Origin: Polaribacter reichenbachii
Lineage (GTDB): Bacteria > Bacteroidota > Bacteroidia > Flavobacteriales > Flavobacteriaceae
NCBI RefSeq assembly: GCF_001975665.1
Contig: NZ_CP019419.1
Location: 2,463,501-2,527,500, forward strand
Direction: 5' to 3'
DNA: 64,000 nucleotides
Made by a program: the position numbers and the translations under genes. Shown here one piece after another: positions 18,060-25,786 of this stretch. The notes under the pieces were generated by a model. That model was given only the letters and a program-made list of their open reading frames with translations. It searched no databases and had not been told where the DNA came from. Numbering within the stretch: the stretch's first letter is position 1; every line of letters begins with the position of its first letter.

Positions 18060-18454
18060 AGTAAACTGGTAAATTTTATTAAAATTCAAAACCCAAAACT
18101 TTGGGAGCCTCCACCAATTTATAATCCTAATCTTTATGAAGCTATTTCTAATTCTAAAGACAATTTTGTAGAATCAGGGTTTATATGAACTCTTAAAATT
18201 ATAAAGCCTAATTTTCAATTTCCTTCACCAAAGACTAAATCACGTTCTGTTTTGTTTAAATCTGTTCTCAATACAGGGTGATTAATGACTGTAAAACCTT
18301 GAGTTTTTTGAAATTTCACATTAGTAACTACTCTTATCTTTGTATATAAGCTTAGTTCGATAACATTTTTTATTTCATTTTGGCTTTTAATTTTACTACA
18401 TAAAATTACAGTCAATAGCCACAACATTGCAATTAATTACTTTAAATGCTTCAT
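18060..18454 (-). pseudogene. Remnant of a GH30 (subfamily 8-like) glucuronoxylanase gene
   Basis: From ATG 18454 the frame encodes a signal peptide (MLWLLTVILCS) interrupted by TAA at codon 6. It continues VKFQKTQGF, INHPVLRTDLNKTERDLVFG and, after a TGA near 18210, LGFIILRVHINPD. This follows the N-terminus of bacterial GH30 glucuronoxylanases such as XynC, as I recall it (GFGGMNHPAW, DLTAAQR, AFGNG, LGFSILRIHVD). More stops and a frameshift follow, and the rest of the gene (about 400 residues) is missing. The homology is short but ordered. The 3' limit is approximate. GH30 glucuronoxylanases need a glucuronate side chain, which fits the GH67 gene nearby. Confidence 0.7.
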
Positions 18455-18536
18455 AATTATAGGGTAAATTTGGTTGAAAAGTATAAATATACGCCACGAT
18501 TACTTAATTTAAATTAATATTTGATTTTCATTAATG

Positions 18537-20000
18537 TTAGGGATGTATCTCTAAAATAACTCTCTTATATCTTGATAATGAAGGGCTCCCTTTGTCTGAG
18601 ACCTTAAGTATAATATGAATAGTTTCTGTTTTTTTAACTTTTGGAGCTGTTCCATTAATTCCATGAGAATTTTCTGGTTGTCCTAATTTAAATTCTCCTT
18701 TAAATGAACCAGCTTCTAAATAAGGAAACCAAAGAAAACTGAGATTATCTCCATCTGGATCATATGAGTTAAAAGCATCTAAATGAAAGGATTCGCCAGA
18801 TTTTAATTTTATTCTGTCAGAATGAGATAAAACAGGTATTGGTGGATGATTGGAGTTTTCAAATGTATTTAAACACCAATCCATTCGAGCTGCAAAGTCG
18901 TTTTGTAAATCGTCTCTCCAACGCCAAAGTGTTTCTTTATAACCGGTAAAAGAAATCGTATCCAAACCAACAGCTCTACCATATTTTTTTTTAACAAATG
19001 GTGTAAATTTATCAATTGCATTAGTCCAAATTTTTCTAGTTTCAGCTGCAATTGCAACAATAGAACTACCATCTTTTCTGTTTTCAAATTTTGGCTTGTA
19101 GAATTCATAGCGACCACCCCAACTTCCCCATTCTGGATGTTCAGCATTATTTAAACCATTAGGAATTAAATGTAAAAAAGCAGGAGTATCACCTTCAACT
19201 CCCCAAGAAACATCTGGGTAAACAGCACCAAGAGGGCCATGGTTTTGCTGTATGTTCTCTGCAAACCAAGAATTACTTATAGTTTTATTATCAATTCCCT
19301 TTACAACAAAATTAATTCCTGTCCATGTTGCTTCACTATAATTATCACCAGGACTTACAATATAAAATAATTTAGGAAAATTATTACGAATCCACAAACC
19401 ACTATCATCTTGATCAGAAATGGTATATACTCTAAGTTTAGCAATTAACCTTGCAGCTTCTTTTTTACTTTTTGTTTTTTTAATTTTATGAAGAGATTGT
19501 GCTAAAGTGTTTACTCCTCCCCAAACAGAAATCCATAAAGGTCTATCATCTTTTTCTTCCAAAATTTTTATAATCCAATCAGACCCTTCAGAATCCATAC
19601 CTTTTCCTACGCCTGTCATTCCATATTTAGGTAAACCACTTTTAACCATATTTAAAAGTTTTTCTTCTTTAGGAAAACCTTGCTCATGTTTCAATAAATT
19701 TGCTTGTATTTTTCCATAAGCATTTATAACTCTTTTTATAGATTCTGGATTTACTTTTGATGTATACCAACATGATGTTGTAGCTACTAATCCTTTAATA
19801 TCTATTTGATTAGAGTATAAAAATAATCGAACCAAAGATTGTGTGTCATCAGGATCAGCTTCTATATCTGTTAAAATTATAACTCTGTTTTTAACAGGTT
19901 CTTGAGCATCAAGTGTAATAATATTGCATGTGAAACATAAAACGGTTAAAAATATAATTGTTAGTGATTTATGTTTTATAAAATAAGGTTGATTTATCAT
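18537..20000 (-). CDS. Secreted DUF1593/Sde182 nucleoside-hydrolase-like protein (copy 1)
   Basis: 487 residues with a signal peptide (about 1-32). The main domain (about 38-335) carries ILTDIEADPDDTQS, resembling the aspartate cluster DxDPxxDD that binds calcium and ribose in nucleoside hydrolases. The C-terminal 100 residues form a beta-rich Sde182-C-like domain (SYDPDGDNLSFLWFPY). The family is named for a cellulose-binding protein of Saccharophagus, and no activity is firmly assigned as far as I recall. It is divergent from the deoR gene across a 125-bp gap with 10-bp direct repeats. Two further paralogues flank the kinase gene downstream, which suggests one shared job on a glycan or glycoside outside the cytoplasm. 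Confidence 0.85.
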   Translation of the reverse strand: MINQPYFIKHKSLTIIFLTVLCFTCNIITLDAQEPVKNRVIILTDIEADPDDTQSLVRLFLYSNQIDIKGLVATTSCWYTSKVNPESIKRVINAYGKIQANLLKHEQGFPKEEKLLNMVKSGLPKYGMTGVGKGMDSEGSDWIIKILEEKDDRPLWISVWGGVNTLAQSLHKIKKTKSKKEAARLIAKLRVYTISDQDDSGLWIRNNFPKLFYIVSPGDNYSEATWTGINFVVKGIDNKTISNSWFAENIQQNHGPLGAVYPDVSWGVEGDTPAFLHLIPNGLNNAEHPEWGSWGGRYEFYKPKFENRKDGSSIVAIAAETRKIWTNAIDKFTPFVKKKYGRAVGLDTISFTGYKETLWRWRDDLQNDFAARMDWCLNTFENSNHPPIPVLSHSDRIKLKSGESFHLDAFNSYDPDGDNLSFLWFPYLEAGSFKGEFKLGQPENSHGINGTAPKVKKTETIHIILKVSDKGSPSLSRYKRVILEIHP

Positions 20001-20030
20001 AACTACTAAGTTTTTTATAAATATAAAAAC

Positions 20031-20060
20031 AAATAAACGAAAATAAACGAAAATAAAACA
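20031..20060. promoter_or_regulatory. Three 10-bp direct repeats, candidate DeoR operator
   Basis: AAATAAACGA occurs twice without a spacer, followed by the variant AAATAAAACA. The period of 10 bp is about one helical turn, and DeoR/GlpR-type regulators often bind such direct repeats with A-rich CGAAA cores. It sits between the divergent DUF1593 and deoR genes, 21 bp upstream of the deoR -7 box. Binding is inferred. Confidence 0.45.
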
Positions 20061-20080
20061 AAGTATATGAAAAAAATAAT

Positions 20081-20088
20081 TATATTTG
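20081..20088 (+). promoter_or_regulatory. -7 promoter box of the deoR gene
   Basis: TATATTTG is an exact match to TAnnTTTG, 37 bp before the deoR start. No clear -33 TTTG is seen at 19 nt, where the third direct repeat lies, so the promoter may be weak or regulated. Confidence 0.5.
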
Positions 20089-20125
20089 TAAAGCCTTATT
20101 TTAAAAAAAAACTTTAAAATCTAAC

Positions 20126-20896
20126 ATGTTAGCTACTCAGCGAAAAGAAAAAATATTAGAATTATTAAATGAAGATGGTTCTGCAAAAGTAAATAGTTTG
20201 TCTAAAATTTTTAAAGTATCAGAGGTAACTATAAGGCAAGATTTAGAAAAATTAGAAAAAGAAGGGCTTGTTGTAAGAGAGCATGGTGGTGTTCACCTAA
20301 AAAACTTAGAAGGCCAAGTAAAAAGCTTTTCTTTGTCTCAACAAACAAATCTTATACAAAAAGAAAGTATTGCAATTAAATGTACAGAGCTAATTGAGCC
20401 AGGAGATACAATAATTTTAGATTCTGGATCAACAACCACAGAGATTGCAAAAAAAATAATAAATATTAATGGGTTAACTGTAATTACAAATGCATTAAAT
20501 ATAGCTTTGATGCTTGGTGCTAATCCTAATATTGAAGTTGTAATGACAGGTGGTGAGTTTAAAGCACCAACTTTGTCTTTAACAGGGCAAAAAGCAGCAG
20601 ATTTTTTTAAAGGATTAAATGTGCAAAAGTTGTTTTTGGCAACAGCTGGTATTACTTTAAAATCTGGGTTAACATATCCAAGTATTAGTGACTTAATTGT
20701 AAAAAAAGCAATGATTGATGCTGCAGAAACCACGTATTTGGTTGCAGATTCAACAAAATTCGGTAAAAGTGCTTTTGCAAGTTTAGGAGCTTTATCTCTT
20801 ATAGATTATATTATTACGGATGAAGAAATCAATAAAAAATACAAACAAAAATTTAGTGATAATGACATTAAATTAATTATTTCAAGTAAAGAGTAA
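20126..20896 (+). CDS. DeoR/GlpR-family transcriptional regulator
   Basis: 256-residue regulator. An N-terminal DeoR winged helix-turn-helix (about 4-58, with VSEVTIRQDLEKLEKEGLVVREHGG) binds DNA. The C-terminal sugar-phosphate sensing domain (about 75-235) includes DSGSTTTEIAK and DSTKFGKSAF. DeoR regulators usually respond to a phosphorylated sugar from the pathway they control. It lies just upstream of the isomerase-transketolase-ABC operon and divergent from the first DUF1593 gene, so these are its likely targets, possibly through the 10-bp repeats at 20031-20060. Confidence 0.92.
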   Translation: MLATQRKEKILELLNEDGSAKVNSLSKIFKVSEVTIRQDLEKLEKEGLVVREHGGVHLKNLEGQVKSFSLSQQTNLIQKESIAIKCTELIEPGDTIILDSGSTTTEIAKKIININGLTVITNALNIALMLGANPNIEVVMTGGEFKAPTLSLTGQKAADFFKGLNVQKLFLATAGITLKSGLTYPSISDLIVKKAMIDAAETTYLVADSTKFGKSAFASLGALSLIDYIITDEEINKKYKQKFSDNDIKLIISSKE

Positions 20897-20916
20897 TTTT
20901 TTTTTGGATTAAAAAT

Positions 20917-20928
20917 GCAATCGGTTGC
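20917..20928. promoter_or_regulatory. LacI-type operator palindrome, site 4 (before the isomerase operon)
   Basis: GCAATCGGTTGC has the same core as site 2 and lies 24 bp before the isomerase start, in the 56-bp gap after deoR. No -7 box was found at 19 nt, so it could act as a roadblock or on a promoter not recognised here. It links this operon to the xylan genes. Confidence 0.6.
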
Positions 20929-20952
20929 GTTAAAATTAAATGAAAGTTAAAA

Positions 20953-22365
20953 ATGATAAAAAAAAATACATTAGGAGTAATCATAGGTAATAGAGATTTT
21001 TTCCCAGACAGTTTAGTTGAAAAAGCTAGAACTGAAATTATTGATGTTTTAGGTAAATTAAACATTAAACCAATTCTTACAGAAACAACAGATACTAAAT
21101 TAGGTGGAGTAGAAACCTATAAGGACTCTCAAAAATGTGCTAATTTATTTAAAAGATATAGTGATGAAATTTCAGGTATTTTAGTTTTGTTACCAAATTT
21201 TGGTGATGAAAGAGGTGTTGCAGACACTCTGAAATTAGCAAACTTAAATGTGCCTGTTCTAATTCAAGCGTATCCAGACGAACTATCTAAAATGAATGTT
21301 GCAAATAGAAGAGATTCATGGTGTGGTAAAATATCTGTCTGTAACAATTTATATCAATATGGAATTAAATATTCATTAACAAGTCAACATGTTTCTTATC
21401 CATCAGACCAAAATTTTCAAAAAGATTTAAATGATTTTGTTGCTGTTTGTAGAGTAGTAAAAGGTATGAAAAACATCAGAATAGGTGCAATTGGTGCAAG
21501 ACCAGGAGCGTTTAACACAGTTCGTTATTCAGAAAAAATATTGCAAAGAAATAGCATAACAGTAGTGACTGCTGATTTGTCTGAAATTTTAGGAAAAGCT
21601 GAAAAACTTACAAAAGATGATGCTTCTGTAAAACGACATATAGAGACAATAAATGCATATGCACCAAAAGGCAAAACACCAGATGCTGCTATGATTCAAA
21701 TGGCAAAATTAGATGTGGTTTTACAAGAATATGTTGAGGAATATGAGTTAGATGCAACAGCAATACAATGTTGGACATCCTTACAACAGAATTTTGGATG
21801 CAATGTTTGTACAAGTATGAGTATTATGTCAGAAAATATGTTGCCATCAGCTTGTGAGGTAGATGTAACAGGAACTTTAAGTATGTATGCAATGCAATTG
21901 GCTTCAGGTTCTCCAAGTGCATTAGTAGATTGGAATAACAATTATGCAGACGACTCAAACAAATGTGTGCTTTTTCATTGTGGAAACTGGGCAAAATCAT
22001 TTTTGCCGAATATTGAAATAAGCAATGCACCAATTTTAGGAACTAGTGTTGGTGTTGAAAATACCTATGGAGCTCTAGATGGTCGAACACCAGCAATGCC
22101 GCTCACGTATGGAAGAATTAGTACAGATGATCCTAAAGGAATTATAAAAGCTTATTTGGGAGAAGGTGAATTAACCAACGATCCTTTAAAAACATTTGGA
22201 AATAAAGCAGTTGCAAAAATCAACAATCTACAAGGTTTAATGAATTATGTATGTAAAAATGGTTTTGAACATCACGTAGTTATGAATGCATCAAAAACTG
22301 GTACTATTTTAGAAGAAGCCCTAGGTAATTATATGGGGTGGGAAGTTTATAATCATAAAGGTTAA
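20953..22365 (+). CDS. L-fucose/L-arabinose isomerase-like sugar isomerase
   Basis: Cytoplasmic protein of 470 residues in the fucose/arabinose isomerase superfamily (COG2407-like), which interconverts an aldose and a ketose with a divalent metal. The N-terminal Rossmann-like part spans about 1-170. The C-terminal part has the typical AIQCWTSLQQ, then SACEVDVTGTLSMY with the likely metal ligands Glu and Asp, and a later GRISTDD. The family covers several sugars, so the substrate cannot be read from sequence. It heads an operon with a split transketolase, a ribose-type importer and an FGGY kinase, so it should produce the ketose that the kinase phosphorylates. A LacI-type site lies upstream. 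Confidence 0.85.
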   Translation: MIKKNTLGVIIGNRDFFPDSLVEKARTEIIDVLGKLNIKPILTETTDTKLGGVETYKDSQKCANLFKRYSDEISGILVLLPNFGDERGVADTLKLANLNVPVLIQAYPDELSKMNVANRRDSWCGKISVCNNLYQYGIKYSLTSQHVSYPSDQNFQKDLNDFVAVCRVVKGMKNIRIGAIGARPGAFNTVRYSEKILQRNSITVVTADLSEILGKAEKLTKDDASVKRHIETINAYAPKGKTPDAAMIQMAKLDVVLQEYVEEYELDATAIQCWTSLQQNFGCNVCTSMSIMSENMLPSACEVDVTGTLSMYAMQLASGSPSALVDWNNNYADDSNKCVLFHCGNWAKSFLPNIEISNAPILGTSVGVENTYGALDGRTPAMPLTYGRISTDDPKGIIKAYLGEGELTNDPLKTFGNKAVAKINNLQGLMNYVCKNGFEHHVVMNASKTGTILEEALGNYMGWEVYNHKG

Positions 22366-22393
22366 ATCGATTGATTAAAATTTTTAAATTAAA

Positions 22394-23218
22394 ATGACGA
22401 TATCAGAATTAGAACGTAAATCAATAGAATTGAGAAAAAAAATTCTCAGTTATATCTACAATGTAAAAGCAGGTCATACAGGTGGCAGTCTTTCTTGTAT
22501 TGATATTATTAATGTGCTTTATAATAGGGTTTTAAATATTGATGCTAATAATTTTAGTGATTCCAAAAGAGATAGATATATTCAAAGTAAAGGACATTGT
22601 GTTGAAGCTTTATTTGTAACACTTGCAGATTGTGGTTTTTTTTCAGAAGAAGATTTACAAACAGGTTGCCAGTATAAATCACATTACATTGGTCATCCTA
22701 CCAAAAAGGTAAATGGAATTGAACAAAATACAGGTGCTTTAGGTCATGGATTATCCATTTGTGTTGGTGAAGCTTTGGCAGCTAAAATGGATAATAAAAA
22801 ACATAAAGTATTTACACTTTTAGGTGATGGAGAAATGGCAGAAGGTTCTAATTGGGAAGCATTTCAATCTGCAGCACATTACAAGTTGGACAACCTATTT
22901 GCCATACTAGATTATAACAAACAGCAAATTTCAGGTAGTAATAAAGAGGTTATGAATCCTATTTCCTTCAAAGAAAAATTACAAGTATTTGGTTGGGCTG
23001 TTAAAGAAGTAGATGGTCATAATATTAAAGAATTAGTACAAACTTTAAATGATGGCCCTTTTGAAAAAGAAAAACCAAGTTTCATAATTGCGCATACTAT
23101 TAAAGGTAGAGGGGTAAGTTTTATGGAAGGTGTTTTAAAATGGCATCATGGAGTGCCAACTGAAGAACAATATTTACAAGCGCAAAAAGAATTAGAAACT
23201 TTAGAACAAGCACTATAA
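22394..23218 (+). CDS. Transketolase, N-terminal (TPP-binding) subunit
   Basis: 274 residues covering only the N-terminal, thiamine-diphosphate-binding half of transketolase. It has the TPP motif GDGEMAEGSNWEA with a downstream Asn (ILDYNKQQ), and histidines in GHTGGSLS and TGALGHGLS. Split transketolases form an alpha2beta2 enzyme with the partner encoded 3 bp downstream. Full-length housekeeping transketolase is about 650 residues, so this is a dedicated pathway enzyme rather than TktA. Its position between a sugar isomerase and a sugar importer suggests cleavage of the ketose phosphate made by this operon, as in AptAB (apulose 4-phosphate) or SqwGH (sulfofructose). Confidence 0.92.
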   Translation: MTISELERKSIELRKKILSYIYNVKAGHTGGSLSCIDIINVLYNRVLNIDANNFSDSKRDRYIQSKGHCVEALFVTLADCGFFSEEDLQTGCQYKSHYIGHPTKKVNGIEQNTGALGHGLSICVGEALAAKMDNKKHKVFTLLGDGEMAEGSNWEAFQSAAHYKLDNLFAILDYNKQQISGSNKEVMNPISFKEKLQVFGWAVKEVDGHNIKELVQTLNDGPFEKEKPSFIIAHTIKGRGVSFMEGVLKWHHGVPTEEQYLQAQKELETLEQAL

Positions 23219-23221
23219 ATT

Positions 23222-24193
23222 ATGCAACTAGACGTAATAAAAGATAATTATTTAACGATGGGAAAAGCCAATCAAGTGGTGTTTTCCGAAACCCTTCAAG
23301 AATTAGCAAAAGAGGACAAAGAAATTGTTATTATTACTAGCGATTCTCGTGGTTCTGGTAAACTGGTTCCTTTTGCAGAAAAATTCCCTAAACAAGTGAT
23401 TGAAGTGGGAATAGCAGAACAAAATTTAGTAGGAATTGCATCAGGTTTGGCTTCTGCTGGTAAAAAATCTTTTGCTATTTCACCTGCTTGCTTTCTAACG
23501 GCTAGATCTTTAGAACAAATTAAAAATGACGTAGCATATTCAAATAACACAGTAAAATTAGTAGGAATTAGTGCTGGATTGAGTTACGGAATTTTAGGAA
23601 CAACGCATCATAGCTTACACGATTTTGCTGTACTGCGAGCAATTAATAACATAATTATTGTTGCACCTGCAGATAATTTTGAAACTGAACAAGCGGTTCA
23701 TGAAGCTGCAAAATTAAATCAACCTATTTATTTAAGATTTGGTAAAAAAGCAATGCCATTTTTAGACGAATCTAATCAAGATTTTAAAATTGGAAAAGGT
23801 AGGATTGTAAACCATGGAGACGACATCACCATTATTGCTACTGGCGAAACTGTGTATCCAGCAATACTTGCTGCTAAATCCTTAAAAGAAACTAATAATA
23901 TCAATGCTAAAGTAGTTTCAATGCATACTATTAAACCATTAGATGTTAAATTATTAGATGATTTAGTGAAAGACAGAAAACCTATTATTACTATTGAAGA
24001 ACATATGGTAAATGGTGGTTTAGGTGAAGCTTGTGCTTCTTATTTATTTCAAAAGGGAGCAATAAATCGATTCCATATTATGGCAATTCCAGATGAATAT
24101 ACGGTGACAGGTTCACAACTTGAAATTTTTAATCATTATGGAATTTCACAAGAAGGAATTTCAAAAAAAATAATAGAACTTTTGAAGGTTTAA
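23222..24193 (+). CDS. Transketolase, C-terminal (pyrimidine-binding) subunit
   Basis: 323 residues with the transketolase pyrimidine-binding domain (about 8-170; GIAEQNLVGIASGLA has the glutamate that activates TPP) and the C-terminal transketolase domain (about 190-315; TIEEHMVNGGLGEA). It starts 3 bp after the N-terminal subunit and is surely its partner. The gene for the transporter's binding protein follows after 17 bp, so catabolism and uptake are cotranscribed. DXP synthase is excluded by the split and by the context. Confidence 0.92.
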   Translation: MQLDVIKDNYLTMGKANQVVFSETLQELAKEDKEIVIITSDSRGSGKLVPFAEKFPKQVIEVGIAEQNLVGIASGLASAGKKSFAISPACFLTARSLEQIKNDVAYSNNTVKLVGISAGLSYGILGTTHHSLHDFAVLRAINNIIIVAPADNFETEQAVHEAAKLNQPIYLRFGKKAMPFLDESNQDFKIGKGRIVNHGDDITIIATGETVYPAILAAKSLKETNNINAKVVSMHTIKPLDVKLLDDLVKDRKPIITIEEHMVNGGLGEACASYLFQKGAINRFHIMAIPDEYTVTGSQLEIFNHYGISQEGISKKIIELLKV

Positions 24194-24210
24194 TTCATTC
24201 AAAAATCAAA

Positions 24211-25158
24211 ATGAAATATCTAAAACACCTATTTTTTATAATCTTTTCAATAGTGCTTTTTACAGGTTGTAAAGAAAAAAAAGAGGTATCAAACGAACCT
24301 AGAAAAGTAGCAATTATTGTTTCTACATTAAACAATCCTTGGTTTGTTGTTTTAGCTAAAACAGCAGCAGAAAGAGCTAAAGAATTAGGATATGAAACAA
24401 ATATTTTTGATTCACAAAACAATACAGCTTTAGAAACAGATCATTTTGAAAATGCAATTTCTTCTGGTTATGATGCCATATTATTTAACCCAACTGATGC
24501 AGATGGATCTATTGCCAATGTTCGTATGGCAAAAAAGGTAAATGTTCCTGTTTTTTGTATGGATAGAGAAGTGAATACAACAGATGCAGCTACAAGTCAG
24601 ATTTTATCTGATAGTTATGCTGGTTGTGTGGCTATTGGAAAATATTTTGTTCAAAAACTAAATAAAAAAGGCAAGTACGTTGAAATTTTAGGTTTGGTAG
24701 GTGATAATAATACTTGGAGCCGTTCTAAAGGATTTCACTCTGTTGTAGATCATTATCCAGAACTTGAAATGGTTGCGCAACAAAGTGCAGATTTTGACAG
24801 AAACAAAGCTATGGAAGTAATGGAATCTATTCTTCAAGTAAATCCTGATATAAAAGGTGTTTTTTGTGGTAATGATGGTATGGCAATGGGTGTTTACCAA
24901 GCTTTAGTTTCTGCTGGTAAAGCTGATGATATTATGGTGTTTGGATTTGATGGTGCAGAAGATGTTGTGAATTCCATTCAGCAAAAAAAGATACTGGCAA
25001 CAGGCATGCAATTTCCAAAATTAATAGCTAAAACAGCCGCAAATTTTGCAAATGAATATTTTAAAGGTAAAAGAGATTTTGCTCAGAAAGTTCCTGTCGC
25101 TGTAGAAATGGTGAATCAAGAAAATGTTGGCAATTATACAGCTTATGGAAGCGAATAA
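24211..25158 (+). CDS. Ribose-type ABC transporter sugar-binding lipoprotein
   Basis: Periplasmic-binding-protein family 4 (RbsB-like) of 315 residues. The lipobox LFTGC anchors it in the membrane. The sequence VAIIVSTLNNPWFVVL is the typical first strand, with CMDREVN in the ligand hinge region and GNDGMAMGVYQAL later. The family carries pentoses and related monosaccharides (ribose, allose, xylose, apiose, erythritol). Substrate unknown. Genes for an accessory DUF2291 protein, the ATPase and the permease follow directly. Confidence 0.92.
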   Translation: MKYLKHLFFIIFSIVLFTGCKEKKEVSNEPRKVAIIVSTLNNPWFVVLAKTAAERAKELGYETNIFDSQNNTALETDHFENAISSGYDAILFNPTDADGSIANVRMAKKVNVPVFCMDREVNTTDAATSQILSDSYAGCVAIGKYFVQKLNKKGKYVEILGLVGDNNTWSRSKGFHSVVDHYPELEMVAQQSADFDRNKAMEVMESILQVNPDIKGVFCGNDGMAMGVYQALVSAGKADDIMVFGFDGAEDVVNSIQQKKILATGMQFPKLIAKTAANFANEYFKGKRDFAQKVPVAVEMVNQENVGNYTAYGSE

Positions 25159-25785
25159 ATGATTATGAAAAAATCTAATAAATATATTTTAGGAATTATC
25201 ATTACAGCAATTGCCTTTTATAATTCTATATATATAAAATCTTTAGAAGAAAAATTAGCCGAAGGAACAGTAATTGAATTCGATGCAAAATCTTACGTAG
25301 ATGGCATTTGGACTCTAAACCTTTTACCAACATTTAGCACTGCTACAAATCTCAATAATTTTCTAAATCAACTAAAACAAAACCCAACAGCAACATTTGA
25401 AAAAGAATCAAAATCTCTTGGTATTGGAAACATCGGTTATTTTAAGGTAAAAGGAGAAGGAACCGTTTTACAGGTTAATGAAAACAATGTGATAATTCAA
25501 TCAGAAGATTTAAAGGTTGAAATTGAAACCGAATTCATTTTTGGAAATGTCATAAGAGATGCTTCAGGTTTATTTAAAATAAATGATTATAAAGAAACTT
25601 CAGATTTCAATTCTATTTCAGAATCAATTAATGGGCGAATAAGAAATGATATCATTCCAAGTTTTAAAAACAAGGTTCAAAAAGGAGATGTAGTGACTTT
25701 TTCAGGTGCAATAGAGTTAAACAAAGTGCACTTAGATCTTAATAATCTTGAAATAATTCCGATAACACTAGAAATTAAAAACTAA
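25159..25785 (+). CDS. DUF2291 exported protein associated with a sugar ABC transporter
   Basis: 208 residues with an N-terminal hydrophobic anchor (about 6-24) and an OB-like beta-rich region (GIGNIGYFKVKGEGTVLQV, then VVTFSGAIELNK). This agrees with DUF2291, a predicted periplasmic protein that often accompanies ribose-type importers. The start directly follows the binding-protein stop; an ATG two codons later is equally possible. Function unknown. A helper of binding or assembly is a guess from its fixed position between the binding-protein and ATPase genes. Confidence 0.8.
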   Translation: MIMKKSNKYILGIIITAIAFYNSIYIKSLEEKLAEGTVIEFDAKSYVDGIWTLNLLPTFSTATNLNNFLNQLKQNPTATFEKESKSLGIGNIGYFKVKGEGTVLQVNENNVIIQSEDLKVEIETEFIFGNVIRDASGLFKINDYKETSDFNSISESINGRIRNDIIPSFKNKVQKGDVVTFSGAIELNKVHLDLNNLEIIPITLEIKN

Positions 25786-25786
25786 T

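Noticed and set aside
18100..18190. Plus-strand stretch reading NPKLWEPPPIYNPNLYEAIS, reminiscent of GH2 enzymes
   Set aside because: It lies antisense to the GH30 remnant, is bounded by stops and has no further GH2 motifs.
18215..18427. Minus-strand frame of 70 codons as a real small exported protein
   Set aside because: An in-frame ATG nine codons upstream, an early TAA and continued GH30 similarity past its stop show that it is part of a broken gene.
22394..24193. 1-deoxyxylulose-5-phosphate synthase or pyruvate dehydrogenase E1 split genes
   Set aside because: The motifs and domain order are those of transketolase halves, and the neighbours are sugar isomerase and importer genes.
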